Shown: positions 9,498-18,854 of the stretch, piece after piece
How positions within the stretch are numbered: position 1 is the stretch's first letter
Layout: every line of letters starts with the position of its first letter
Source of the DNA: Flavobacterium ovatum
Lineage (GTDB): Bacteria > Bacteroidota > Bacteroidia > Flavobacteriales > Flavobacteriaceae
Direction of reading: 5' to 3'
Assembly (NCBI RefSeq): GCF_040703125.1
Contig: NZ_CP160035.1
Location: 2,135,001-2,199,000 of the forward strand
Length of the DNA stretch: 64,000 nt
Translations under genes and position numbers: made by a program
Notes under the pieces: generated by a model
The model's database searches: none
What the model saw: the letters and a program-made list of their open reading frames with translations, nothing else
Told to the model about the DNA's origin: nothing

Positions 9498-10441
9498 AAT
9501 CAGTAGTTTGTACCCTTTTTGAAGGGAATTACCATCATGGTGTTGCAGTTTTAATAAATTCTTTATTCAAAAATGGATTTCGAGGTGAAGTTTGTGTAGG
9601 TTATCGTGGAGAACTTCCAGAATGGACATGTAAAGCAGATAAAAATATTGATTTGAAATGGGAAAATGCCAGCCGATTAATTATAACAGATGACTTAATT
9701 GTAAATTTCTTACCTATTACTTTTGATTATCATATGACAAATTATAAACCTGATTTTATTATAGAATTATGGAATAGTATTGCTTATGATGCAGATGCAA
9801 TATTTTATTTTGATCCAGATATTATTATTAAGTGTAATTGGAGTTTTTTTGAAAATTGGGTAGATCATGGTGTTGCATTAGTTCATGAAATTAGTTCTAA
9901 TGACATGCCTATTAATCATCCTATCCGTGGTATGTGGAAGGGAATAATAGAAGATAATAATGAGAAAGTATGTAATGATGTTACATCATATATAAATGCG
10001 GGTTTTGTTGGATTAAGGAAAAAAAACATTCAATTTGTTGAGAAATATTCTAAATTCGTACATCTTTCTAAAAATAAGTATAATGTAGATGTCATAAATT
10101 TAAATTTCACTAGCAGGACTGATCCTTTTTCCGCAAAAGATCAAGATGCTTTGAATATTGCAGCGATGTGTTGTTCTGTACCCTTATCTGAAATGGGGCC
10201 AGAAGCAATGGATTTTATTCATGGTGGTTTTACAATGTCACATGCAATTGGTAGGTCTAAACCATGGAATAAATCTTTTGTTTTATCGGCTTTAAAAGGA
10301 ATACCTCCTTCTTTGCCTGATAAAGTTTTTTGGCAAAATGTGGGAGAACCTATAGTTACTTTTGAAAAAAGAATAACCAAATTAAAAATTTTAAGTATTA
10401 AAATAGCTTCTTTTATTGGTCGTTTTTATAGAAAAAACTAA
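9494..10441 (+). CDS. Probable glycosyltransferase (GT-A fold, DxD motif)
   Basis: This 315-residue cytoplasmic protein opens with a strand-helix start seen in nucleotide-sugar transferases ([22 protein letters not shown]). It carries a DxD-like metal site, YFDPDI, at Asp107-Asp109. The pattern recalls GT8-like or related GT-A enzymes, but I cannot assign a family or sugar. It overlaps the flippase gene by 4 bases and is followed 2 bases later by an acetyltransferase, so it very likely adds one sugar of the repeat unit. Confidence 0.6.
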   Translation: MKSVVCTLFEGNYHHGVAVLINSLFKNGFRGEVCVGYRGELPEWTCKADKNIDLKWENASRLIITDDLIVNFLPITFDYHMTNYKPDFIIELWNSIAYDADAIFYFDPDIIIKCNWSFFENWVDHGVALVHEISSNDMPINHPIRGMWKGIIEDNNEKVCNDVTSYINAGFVGLRKKNIQFVEKYSKFVHLSKNKYNVDVINLNFTSRTDPFSAKDQDALNIAAMCCSVPLSEMGPEAMDFIHGGFTMSHAIGRSKPWNKSFVLSALKGIPPSLPDKVFWQNVGEPIVTFEKRITKLKILSIKIASFIGRFYRKN

Positions 10442-10443
10442 TT

Positions 10444-10977
10444 ATGAAAAGATTTTTTTCTGAATTTCGCTTATATATTTGTAATCATTTGATTTGTCAT
10501 ATTCCAAGTCATAGAGTTAGACTTTGGTTTTATAAAAACATAATGGATTTTCACATAGGTAAAGGAAGTACTATTTTTATGGATTGTAAATTTGATTGTG
10601 CAAAAGGGTTAACAATAGGCAATAATTCTGTTATTAATGCAAATTGCCGTCTTGATTCTAGGGGGGGACTAGAAATAGGGAATAATGTCTCCATTTCAGA
10701 AGATGTAATCCTTTTAACGGCAGACCATAATGAAGATCTTCTTGGTGTTGTTAATCGCGAAAAAAATGTGTATATTGATGATTATGTGTGGATTGGTACA
10801 CGAGCAATGATTTTACCAGGAGTAAATATTAATAAAGGTGCCATTATAGCGGCAGGTTCCGTTGTTACTAAGAATGTAGAAGCACTTGTAGTTGTGGGTG
10901 GGATTCCAGCAAAATTTATTAAAATTCGCCCTGAAAAATTTGATTATACAGCAAATTATAAACGCTTATTCCAATAG
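10444..10977 (+). CDS. Hexapeptide-repeat O-acetyltransferase
   Basis: This 177-residue protein is built mainly of left-handed beta-helix hexapeptide repeats ([33 protein letters not shown]). An extended loop with TADHNE supplies the probable catalytic His, as in the maltose/galactoside acetyltransferase group. The C-terminal [19 protein letters not shown] and [15 protein letters not shown] are typical. It should transfer acetyl from acetyl-CoA to a sugar of the polysaccharide. It lies 2 bases after the preceding glycosyltransferase and 7 bases before another acetyltransferase. Confidence 0.82.
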   Translation: MKRFFSEFRLYICNHLICHIPSHRVRLWFYKNIMDFHIGKGSTIFMDCKFDCAKGLTIGNNSVINANCRLDSRGGLEIGNNVSISEDVILLTADHNEDLLGVVNREKNVYIDDYVWIGTRAMILPGVNINKGAIIAAGSVVTKNVEALVVVGGIPAKFIKIRPEKFDYTANYKRLFQ

Positions 10978-10984
10978 GTTTTAA

Positions 10985-11563
10985 ATGAAGTTTACTTATT
11001 TTACTCAGCAATCATTTTTTGTTCTTCGATTTAGATATTTAAAAAAAATAGCTAGTTTTTTTAGAAAAAAGCTATTGCAAATACAGGGGATGAGAATTGC
11101 AACTGGTGTAAATGTCCCTAAAATTTATACTACTTGGCCACACAAAGTTTTTCTAGGCAAAAATTGTATTTTGGAACACAATATTAATTTTAAATATGAT
11201 GGTATTTGGTCTAAAGAACCCTCTATTATAATCGAGAATGATGTTTTTTTAGGTTTTGGATGTGAATTTAATATTAGTAGTAAAATTGAAATAAAACAAT
11301 TTGCAATGATTGCTTCAGGTTGTAAATTTATAGACCACGATCATGGTATTGCACTTGATTCAGTGATGAATGGACAAAGCCCAATTGAAAAACCTATTGT
11401 GATTGAAGAGTATGTTTGGTTAGGATGTAATGTTATTGTGCTGAAAGGGGTAAATATAGGGAAAGGAGCTGTTGTTGCTGCAGGGGCTGTTGTTACTAAA
11501 AGTATTCCTTCAAATGAAATTTGGGCTGGTGTACCAGCAAAAAAAATTGGTAAACGAAAATAA
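10985..11563 (+). CDS. Hexapeptide-repeat O-acyltransferase
   Basis: This 192-residue protein has a basic, hydrophobic N-terminus followed by a left-handed beta-helix domain. DHDHG supplies a probable catalytic His, and VWLGCNVIVLKGVNIGKGAVVAAGAVV with GVPAKKIGKRK forms the end. It probably O-acetylates a sugar of the repeat unit. It is followed 15 bases later by a GT4 glycosyltransferase. A damaged copy of its last 25 or so codons recurs at 12721-12802, showing that the end of this gene was included in a tandem duplication. Confidence 0.8.
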   Translation: MKFTYFTQQSFFVLRFRYLKKIASFFRKKLLQIQGMRIATGVNVPKIYTTWPHKVFLGKNCILEHNINFKYDGIWSKEPSIIIENDVFLGFGCEFNISSKIEIKQFAMIASGCKFIDHDHGIALDSVMNGQSPIEKPIVIEEYVWLGCNVIVLKGVNIGKGAVVAAGAVVTKSIPSNEIWAGVPAKKIGKRK

Positions 11564-11578
11564 ATAAGAGTTTATAAT

Positions 11579-12673
11579 ATGCGAATTTTAACTTTAAGCA
11601 ATTGTCCATTAGAGGAGTCTCAAGGCTCTGGATATGTAATATTAAATACAGCTAGATGTTTAGTAGACCAAGGTCATGAAGTTGATTTAGTTTCTGAGGA
11701 AGAGATTATCGTGTTTAAATTTTTAAAAAGCAGAGCTAGAATTTATAGAATTATGCTTGGTATGGCTTGGTGGTTAATTACACATAAAATAAAAAAATAT
11801 GACCTTTTTATTTTTTATGGTGCTGAATCATTTTTAGCAGTTTTCTTGTTGAAAAAGTTATTTAGAACGAAATCCTTGTTGATATTGCATTCTAATGGTT
11901 TGGAGTTAATGGTAAGTGATAATATAAAAAAACATAGAATTAACCAAGAAAAGAAAAAATGGTTTCATTTTGATTTGTCCATGTCCTATAAGTATTGTTA
12001 TAATACTGTTGATAAAATTATAACAGTGTCAAAATCTGAAAAAGAATTTGCTATAAATAGATTAGGATTGAAAAGTGATAAAGTATTTTATAATAACCTC
12101 GCTTTACCAGCTATTTATTTTGAAACAGAAATCACTAATGAAAAACAAGATATTATAGCATATTGTGGTAGATGGACAATTGACAAAGGTGCGCCAGCTA
12201 TGGCTGAAGCAATAAATTCGGTATTAAAAAAACATTCAAATTATAGATTTAGGATGATTGGGGTCGGTGAAAATTTTGTTGTAAGCGATTTTTTCTGTGA
12301 TGAAGTTAAAGAACAAATTGAAATCATATCATTTGTTGAGGATAAAGTTTTGCTTATGAATTTATATAGCGAATGCTCAATATTCTTATTTCCCTCACTT
12401 ACTGAAAGCTTTGGTTTAGTAGTTGTTGAAGCAATGTATTGTGGTTGTGCAGTAGTTTGCGGGCCAACAGGATATGCAGCAGAAATCATAAATAAAAAAG
12501 AAGGAATAATATTAAATAAAATCAGTAAAGAAAATATCATTAAGGCACTAGATTTATTTATCTGTAATGAGAAGTTTAGGAAGGAAGTAGCTTTCAATGG
12601 TCAACAAAAGGTCAGTGAATTGACTTGGAGTAATTATTCTATTCGACTTAATAGTATAATGAAAACGGTTTAG
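11579..12673 (+). CDS. Glycosyltransferase family 4 (intact copy of a tandem pair)
   Basis: This 364-residue GT-B enzyme has an N-terminal acceptor domain starting RILTLSNCPLEESQGSGYV. A donor-binding domain carries the E-x7-E motif (PSLTESFGLVVVEAMYCG). It would retain anomeric configuration while adding a nucleotide-activated sugar. The sugar is unknown. The gene is followed at 12818 by a diverged, broken copy: 57 of the first 63 residues agree between the two. This copy shows no interruption. Confidence 0.85.
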   Translation: MRILTLSNCPLEESQGSGYVILNTARCLVDQGHEVDLVSEEEIIVFKFLKSRARIYRIMLGMAWWLITHKIKKYDLFIFYGAESFLAVFLLKKLFRTKSLLILHSNGLELMVSDNIKKHRINQEKKKWFHFDLSMSYKYCYNTVDKIITVSKSEKEFAINRLGLKSDKVFYNNLALPAIYFETEITNEKQDIIAYCGRWTIDKGAPAMAEAINSVLKKHSNYRFRMIGVGENFVVSDFFCDEVKEQIEIISFVEDKVLLMNLYSECSIFLFPSLTESFGLVVVEAMYCGCAVVCGPTGYAAEIINKKEGIILNKISKENIIKALDLFICNEKFRKEVAFNGQQKVSELTWSNYSIRLNSIMKTV

Positions 12674-12720
12674 TTTTTAGAATGTTTTCCTTGTCAAATT
12701 ATCATATTTATATCGGATAA

Positions 12721-12802
12721 CAGGTGCAGTTGATACAAAAGCAATTCCTTCAAATGAAATTTGGGCAGGAGTTCCCGCAAAAAAAAATAGGTGAACGAAA
12801 AT
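12721..12802 (+). pseudogene. Duplicated 3' end of the upstream acyltransferase gene
   Basis: These 82 bases repeat the end of the acyltransferase at 10985-11563. They read DTKAIPSNEIWAGVPAKK against VTKSIPSNEIWAGVPAKK in the intact gene. A run of nine A (eight in the original) then shifts the frame. No start or upstream part of the gene is present. The fragment marks the left junction of a tandem duplication with a period of about 1240 bases (11481 corresponds to 12721). Confidence 0.8.
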
Positions 12803-12817
12803 AAAATATTTTTAAAC

Positions 12818-13955
12818 ATGCAAATTTTAACTTTAAGTAATTGCCCATTAGAAGAATCTCAAGGATCTGGATATGTTATCTTAAATACCACTAGATGTTT
12901 AGTTAAGCAGGGACATCAGGTTGATTTAGTTTCAGATGAAGAAATTTTAGTATTTAAGTTCTTGAAAAGTAGAGCTAGAATTTATAGAATTATGCTTGGT
13001 ATGGCGGTTAATTACACATAAAATTAAACAATATGATCTTTTTATTTTTTATGGTGCAGAATCATTTTTAGCAGTTTTTTTATTAAAAAAGATATTTAGA
13101 ACCAAATCCTCAATAATTTTACATTCTAACGGTTTAGAACTATTAGTGAGTGAAAATTTAAAGAATAATAGTATAAATGAAGAAAAGAACAAATGGTTTC
13201 ATTTTGATTTATCCTTTTTTTTTATGTATTGTTATACTTCAGTTGATAAAGTTATAACAGTTTCAAAATCTGAGTGTAATTTTCTTATAAATAATTTAGG
13301 TCTGGATAATAAAAAGGTATTTTATAATAACCTCGCATTACCCGAAGTTTATTTCAATAATGGAATTCCTTTTCAAAGTGAAAATATTATTACGTATTGT
13401 GGTTCTTGGATAAGTAGAAAAGGTATTTATCCAATGGTAGAGGCTATGAAAATAATTTTGCAAAAACATAAAAATTATAAATTTAGAATTATTGGAGTTG
13501 GGGAAAATTTTGAGGTTCTAGAATGTTTTAGTGATTTCTTAAATCAAATAGAAGTAATACCCTTTGTTGAGGATAAAAAAGAATTAATGAATTTATATGG
13601 ACAATCTTCTATTTTTTTATTTCCATCCCTAAGTGAAAGTTTTGGTTTAGTAGTAGCAGAAGCCATGTATTGTGGTTGTGCTTTAATTTCAGGACCAACG
13701 GGTTATGCTGCAGAGATTATAAATGGACAATAAGGAATAATATTGAATAAAATAAGTAAAGAAACTATTGTTAATGCATTAGATTTATTGATTGAAAACA
13801 AAGAATTTAGGGAGGATTTAGCTTTCAATGGCAAACAAAAAGTTAGTGAATTAACTTGGGAGAATTACTCTATTATGCTTAATTCTATAATTAAAACTAT
13901 TTTATTTTTTTATAAAAATATTATAATTGATCACCAAATAATATCTATTATTTGA
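12818..13955 (+). pseudogene. Broken second copy of the GT4 glycosyltransferase
   Basis: This copy aligns along its whole length with the intact gene at 11579-12673. It starts with QILTLSNCPLEESQGSGYVI and has PSLSESFGLVVAEAMYCG near the end. Two lesions break it. A 5-base deletion near 13003-13008 shifts the frame just after the RIMLGMA segment. A nonsense TAA at 13731-13733 stands where the intact copy has Glu (EIINGQ-stop-GIILNKISKE). The divergence between copies is too large for a very recent duplication, so it may be an old tandem duplicate or a recombined paralogue that later lost function. Confidence 0.85.
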
Positions 13956-14143
13956 GACTTTACGTAGTACATATCTTAATATTATACTTTGCATTTCTTA
14001 GGGTGATTTTGTGTAAATCTGCTTGCGAGTTGAATTTTATGTAAACAGATGAAGCTTTAATAAGGCAATAAAAAATTTTATTCAAAATTATATTAACTAC
14101 AATATTAAAAAAAAAAAACATTTTCTAATTCAGTTCCAATTTA

Positions 14144-15034
14144 ATGATTCCAATTTATAAAAGATTACTATATTCGATAGGTTTGTTTTTTACTAAAACG
14201 ACTCCTGTCTCATCTGAGGGACTTAGTGTAATTATTTTTAGTAAAGATAGACCAATGCAATTGGACGCTTTGTTACGATCAATAAAACATTGTGTCAGTG
14301 GAGAGTTCCAGGTAACAGTACAATGGCAAACGTCTTCTCTTAATTTTGAAAAAGCTTATGGAGAAGTTTTAGAAAAAAATGCTGATTTAATTTTTGAACA
14401 CGTAAAAGAGAAAAATTTTAGAGAAGATTTAATAGAAGTTATACAAGGAGTTGAATTTTCACGATTGATGTTTCTAGTTGATGATATTTTATTTATCAAT
14501 CCTTTTTCTATATCATGGTTAAATGACATTAATTTAAAAAAAAATGTGCCAAGTATCCGGTTATGGTCCGGTATAAACTACACACAGCCTAGTGACTCTA
14601 TAAGTCCAGCACCTACATTATATCCTTTTTCAGTTAAACCTTGGTCTTTCTTTTCTTGGATAAAATCTTCTGGTTATTGGTCTATGCCACTATCCGTAGA
14701 CGGAAATATCTTTCATACTAAAGAAATTTTATTTTTATTAAAAAGAGCTCAGTTTAAAGCGCCAAATACCTTAGAAAAAGCTTTAGGCCCTTATAGGTTT
14801 ATGTTTAAATATCGCAATGGAATTTGTTTACAGTACCCAGTACTAATAAATTTCGCACTAAATCGTGTTAATATTGAAAATAGCGATTTTCCTTGTGGTG
14901 AAGAGTATACTTCTGAGAAATTGCTCGAGTTTTGGAACTTAGGCCGACGAATTGATATTGAAGCTATGAAAGCTATAGAATCTAATAGTTGTCATATTGT
15001 TTGTGATCCTATTTTTATAGATTCAAATAATTAG
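14144..15034 (+). CDS. Probable glycosyltransferase, unassigned family
   Basis: This 296-residue protein begins, after a short lead, with SVIIFSKDRPMQLDALLRSI, the kind of first beta-strand and helix found in GT-A (GT2-like) enzymes. An acidic patch LMFLVDDILFINPFS sits where a DxD motif is expected. I do not recognise the family. It starts 188 bases after the broken GT4 copy and ends 4 bases before the next GT4 gene. Membership in the polysaccharide operon makes a sugar-transfer role likely but unproven. Confidence 0.55.
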   Translation: MIPIYKRLLYSIGLFFTKTTPVSSEGLSVIIFSKDRPMQLDALLRSIKHCVSGEFQVTVQWQTSSLNFEKAYGEVLEKNADLIFEHVKEKNFREDLIEVIQGVEFSRLMFLVDDILFINPFSISWLNDINLKKNVPSIRLWSGINYTQPSDSISPAPTLYPFSVKPWSFFSWIKSSGYWSMPLSVDGNIFHTKEILFLLKRAQFKAPNTLEKALGPYRFMFKYRNGICLQYPVLINFALNRVNIENSDFPCGEEYTSEKLLEFWNLGRRIDIEAMKAIESNSCHIVCDPIFIDSNN

Positions 15035-15038
15035 ATTT

Positions 15039-16163
15039 ATGAAGATTTTATTTTTATGTAGTTCTATTGAATCTGGCAAAGACGGTGTAGGTGATTATAC
15101 AAAACATCTTTGTGGTGCTTTAATTAAAAAAGGTCATCAAGTAGCTATAGTAGCTTTATGTGACAAACATATTGAAGGCTTAGTAAAAGAAACAATAATC
15201 TTAGGGGATTTTTCATTTATAGTGACACGTATTTCAATTAATTCGTTACAGACTCAAAGGTTTGCTTGGACTCAGGAGACTATAAGAGCTTTAAATCCAG
15301 ATTGGGTGAGTTTACAATTTGTACCTTATGGTTTTAATCCAAAAGGTTTACCATTTTGGTTGCCCTTTTTTTTAAATCGACTTAAAGGAAAATTTCTATG
15401 GCATATTATGTTTCATGAGTTATGGATAGGTAGAAAAAAAAATGTTGCATTTAAAAATAAAGTTATCTCCTATTTACAGCAAGTCATTATTAAGCAATTG
15501 TTAAAAAAAATGAAGCCACAGGTTATTCATACACATTTACCAGTTTACAAGGATAATTTAGAAAAATTAACATCCAATATAATACCATTACCTCTTTTTT
15601 CAAATATTAATCCACCAATTAATTTTTCACAAAACATTTCAGGTAATAACTTTAGATTTGCCTTTTTTAGTCAGGTGGATATAACTACTGAAATTATCCA
15701 TTTTATAAATGTTTTTAATGTAGGACTTAAAGAACTAGGTTTTTTTCCTGAACTGATCATCATTGGAGGTAATGAAAATATGATGTCAGGATATATAGAA
15801 GAATTTAAAAAGAAATGTCCTTTATTAACAACTGTAACTTGTACTGGTTTTTTAGATGATAATGAAATTTCAATTGAGTTGAAAAATTGTAATATAGGGA
15901 TTACTCCCATACCCCGTCATGCCCTTGGCAAAAGTGGAAGTACAGCTGCTTTTTTAGCACATGGAATTCCAGTTGCGGTACCTATTATTGCAAAAGAATA
16001 TAGCGAAGAGGGTATTGGATTTTTTGATAAGAATTGGGGTGGTGCAATTATAACCAATCCAAATGTAAACGAAATTAAAAATGCACAAAAAATAGCTCAA
16101 AGTTATAAACACATGTTTACTGTAGAACAGATTGGTACTTTTTTTATAAATGATTTATGGTAA
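15039..16163 (+). CDS. Glycosyltransferase, GT4-like (GT-B fold)
   Basis: This 374-residue protein has a GT-B start (KILFLCSSIESGKDGVGDYTKHL, of which SGKDGVGDYT is the acceptor-loop region). A donor domain includes FRFAFFSQVD and GITPIPRHALGKSGSTAAFL. The classic E-x7-E motif is not obvious, so it is an atypical member. Its last codons overlap the next acyltransferase gene by 7 bases, which supports translational coupling. Confidence 0.72.
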   Translation: MKILFLCSSIESGKDGVGDYTKHLCGALIKKGHQVAIVALCDKHIEGLVKETIILGDFSFIVTRISINSLQTQRFAWTQETIRALNPDWVSLQFVPYGFNPKGLPFWLPFFLNRLKGKFLWHIMFHELWIGRKKNVAFKNKVISYLQQVIIKQLLKKMKPQVIHTHLPVYKDNLEKLTSNIIPLPLFSNINPPINFSQNISGNNFRFAFFSQVDITTEIIHFINVFNVGLKELGFFPELIIIGGNENMMSGYIEEFKKKCPLLTTVTCTGFLDDNEISIELKNCNIGITPIPRHALGKSGSTAAFLAHGIPVAVPIIAKEYSEEGIGFFDKNWGGAIITNPNVNEIKNAQKIAQSYKHMFTVEQIGTFFINDLW

Positions 16164-17248
16164 AATTCTTTGATGTTAAAACTAGTATATATCTTGATAT
16201 AGTAAGATTTTTATGTGCGTTTGTTGTGATGGTTACTCATTGTTGTCAAGTTATATTTGAAATGAATTTTAATAGTCATTTTATTGGAGATATACAACAC
16301 GGAGCTGTCATGATATTTTTTGTTTTATCAGGATATGTAATTGCCTATACTACGACTGTTAAAAAACGAACAATAGTAGAATATACTATTGCACGATTAA
16401 GCCGACTATATTCAATATTTTTTCCAGCGATAATATTGACTGTGATATGCGCTTTATTAACTAAGGCAGTAAATCCAAGTTTTTACGAAATTTATAATAA
16501 TGGGAATGAAATACTTCGCTATATATTAGGCGTATTTTATTTAAATGAAATTTGGTTTTTATCCGCTGCCCCAAGGATGAATGGAGTTATATGGTCACTT
16601 GGTTATGAGTTTTGGTTTTATGCTGTATTTGGTATATTCTTTTTTAAGAAAAAGGGATTGAAAGGTTTTTTTTTACCATTTCTAATTTGTTTGTTAGTTG
16701 GTCCTAAGATTTTATTAATGATGGTTATTTGGATGTTTGGTTTTCTTGCATTCAGAATACAAAAAATTATAATATCTACTAAATTGTCTTGGTTTTTTGT
16801 GTTTGTATTTTTAGTGATATCTATTTTGTGTATGAGTTTTTTTTCTAGTATTCCTTTCAAGTTAGGGACATATCCATTATTTTGGGCAAGTCAATTTATA
16901 ACGGATTACGTCGTAGGTGTCTTTTTTGGAATCTCAATTTGGTTTCTACCACTTAAGACAAAGAAAGTACAAAGTTCTCAGATCATATTAAAAAACCAAA
17001 AAATATTTAGAACCATTGGAGATTTAACCTTTCCTATTTATGTGTTACACTGGCCATTATTAATTTTATTCAAATCTTTAATGCCTATAGGGTTAGGTTT
17101 AAATATACAGTTTCTTATAATTAGTTTATCTACCTTTTTAATATGTATTTTTGTTGGGATGTATTTAGAATCAAAAAAGCAATTGTGGTCACTATTATTT
17201 AATAGAATTTTATTAAAATTAGTTGGGAAAAAAGATTTTGAGACATGA
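16157..17248 (+). CDS. Membrane O-acyltransferase (acyltransferase 3 / OafA type)
   Basis: This 363-residue inner-membrane protein has about ten hydrophobic segments. The opening region SIYLDIVRFLCAFVVMVTHC contains the conserved helix and His of the acyltransferase-3 family. FFVLSGYVIAYTT and FPIYVLHWPLL are further family landmarks. It should move an acyl group, usually acetyl, across the membrane onto lipid-linked or growing polysaccharide. It overlaps the previous gene by 7 bases and the next by 4. Confidence 0.85.
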   Translation: MVKFFDVKTSIYLDIVRFLCAFVVMVTHCCQVIFEMNFNSHFIGDIQHGAVMIFFVLSGYVIAYTTTVKKRTIVEYTIARLSRLYSIFFPAIILTVICALLTKAVNPSFYEIYNNGNEILRYILGVFYLNEIWFLSAAPRMNGVIWSLGYEFWFYAVFGIFFFKKKGLKGFFLPFLICLLVGPKILLMMVIWMFGFLAFRIQKIIISTKLSWFFVFVFLVISILCMSFFSSIPFKLGTYPLFWASQFITDYVVGVFFGISIWFLPLKTKKVQSSQIILKNQKIFRTIGDLTFPIYVLHWPLLILFKSLMPIGLGLNIQFLIISLSTFLICIFVGMYLESKKQLWSLLFNRILLKLVGKKDFET

Positions 17249-17856
17249 TAGATATAAGATTAATAAGACGTATTAGAATTAAAATTACTACTGGATTTTG
17301 GACTGTTTTATTTTATTTTAAGGCAAAAGTTATATGGAAAATTCAAATTGGTAAAAATTGTAAGTTTAATGGTAAAACAATACTTGTTTTGAAAAAAAGA
17401 GATTCAATGGTCAAAATAGGTAATTATTGCCGTTTTGTTTCTGAATCGGATAATATTAACCTGATTGGTATAAATAGACCTTGTATTATTAGTACTCATT
17501 CTGATCAAGCAGTTATTGAAATAGGGAATAATAGCGGTTTTAGTGGAACAGTAATAGGTTGTTTCAAAAAAATAACTATAGGCAACAATTTTAAAGGAGG
17601 GGCAAATACATTTATAACGGATTTTGACTGGCATCAAGAAGATTTACGGAGTGGAGAGCCTAAAGAAGTCCATATTGGGGATGATGTATGGTTAGGTTTA
17701 AATGCAATAGTTTTAAAAGGTGTAAGAATTGGTGATAATGTTGTAATAGAGGCAAATAGTGTAGTAACAAAAAATATTCCTCCAAACGCAATAGCTGCTG
17801 GAAACCCATGTAAAGTTTTATATATTAAAAATGAAAATATTAATATTGTCACATAA
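17245..17856 (+). CDS. Hexapeptide-repeat acyltransferase
   Basis: This 203-residue protein has left-handed beta-helix repeats (KIGNYCRFVSESDNINLIG, TIGNNFKGGANTFI). The active-site loop reads TDFDWHQEDLRS, where the His is the likely base, and the end reads VWLGLNAIVLKGVRIGDNVV and AAGNPCKVLYIK. It overlaps the upstream membrane acyltransferase by 4 bases and the next glycosyltransferase by 26 bases. The substrate is probably a sugar of the repeat unit. Confidence 0.8.
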   Translation: MIDIRLIRRIRIKITTGFWTVLFYFKAKVIWKIQIGKNCKFNGKTILVLKKRDSMVKIGNYCRFVSESDNINLIGINRPCIISTHSDQAVIEIGNNSGFSGTVIGCFKKITIGNNFKGGANTFITDFDWHQEDLRSGEPKEVHIGDDVWLGLNAIVLKGVRIGDNVVIEANSVVTKNIPPNAIAAGNPCKVLYIKNENINIVT

Positions 17857-18853
17857 ATTTTCTCCTGATATTGGAGGAATTGAAAGTATATCTAAAATGT
17901 TCGCTGAAGAGTTTGTAAAGGCAGGTCATGAAGTACGAATAGTAACCCATTCGTTAGATACAGAAAATCAAAAAGGTTCTTACTTAGTATTTCGTCAACC
18001 TAAAACTAAAACTCTTTTTAAGCAATTTATTTGGGCCGATGTAGTGCTTGAGAATAATCCTTGTATGCGTTTAGCATGGCCATTGTTTTTTGTTCGACGT
18101 CCAAAGGTGACGGGTTTACAGACGTGGATTACTAGTGCTGATGGATCCACGGGGATTACTCACCATATTAAAAGATATTATTTGAATTTTTCGTCTTCAG
18201 TTACAGCTTGTAGTTATAGTTTACGGCAGAAGACCTTTTATAAAGCTCTTGTAATTGGGAACCCATACCAACATGAATTATTTAAAATTAAAAAAGAAAT
18301 AATACGTGATAAACAGTTCGTTTTTTTAGGTAGGTTAGTTTCAGATAAAGGAGCGGATTTAGCAATTAAAGCATTATCTATAATTAATAATAGTAATCGA
18401 ACTAGTTATTCATTATCGATTATTGGAAGTGGAGAGGAAGAGATAAAATTAAAAAAATTAGTTAAAATTTTAAATTTAGAAAATATAGTTACTTTCTTTG
18501 GATCTATGCAAGGTGAAGCTTTGGTAAATACCTTAAACCGTCATGAGTTTTTATTAGTTCCTTCAGTATGGGAAGAACCTTTTGGGATTGTTGCTTTAGA
18601 GGGTATGGCATGTGGTTGTTTACCAATAGTTTCAGATGGTGGAGGGTTACCTGATGCAGTTGGTAAAGCGGGTATGATTTTTAAAAGAGGAGATGTTGAT
18701 GATATGGTTAAAAAAATGCTAAAATTACTTAAAGATCCATTACTTACTGCAACATTAAGAAATGAAATGCCAAAACATTTAACTTTACATACATCAGAAA
18801 TTGTAGCCAGTAAGTATCTACAATTGCTCAAAATTGCTTTTGAAAGGAAATAA
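17831..18853 (+). CDS. Glycosyltransferase family 4
   Basis: This 340-residue GT-B enzyme has acceptor domain start ILILSHKFSPDIGGIES and a donor domain with FLGRLVSDKGADLAIKAL and the E-x7-E motif (WEEPFGIVALEGMACG). The ATG at 17831 gives the textbook N-terminus, so the 26-base overlap with the previous gene is real. Its stop is followed 1 base later by the ATG of the next glycosyltransferase. Confidence 0.87.
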   Translation: MKILILSHKFSPDIGGIESISKMFAEEFVKAGHEVRIVTHSLDTENQKGSYLVFRQPKTKTLFKQFIWADVVLENNPCMRLAWPLFFVRRPKVTGLQTWITSADGSTGITHHIKRYYLNFSSSVTACSYSLRQKTFYKALVIGNPYQHELFKIKKEIIRDKQFVFLGRLVSDKGADLAIKALSIINNSNRTSYSLSIIGSGEEEIKLKKLVKILNLENIVTFFGSMQGEALVNTLNRHEFLLVPSVWEEPFGIVALEGMACGCLPIVSDGGGLPDAVGKAGMIFKRGDVDDMVKKMLKLLKDPLLTATLRNEMPKHLTLHTSEIVASKYLQLLKIAFERK

Positions 18854-18854
18854 A

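Noticed and set aside
12791..13733. Two separate glycosyltransferase genes after 12673
   Set aside because: Both open frames align consecutively with one intact GT4 gene upstream, and the split is explained by a 5-base deletion.
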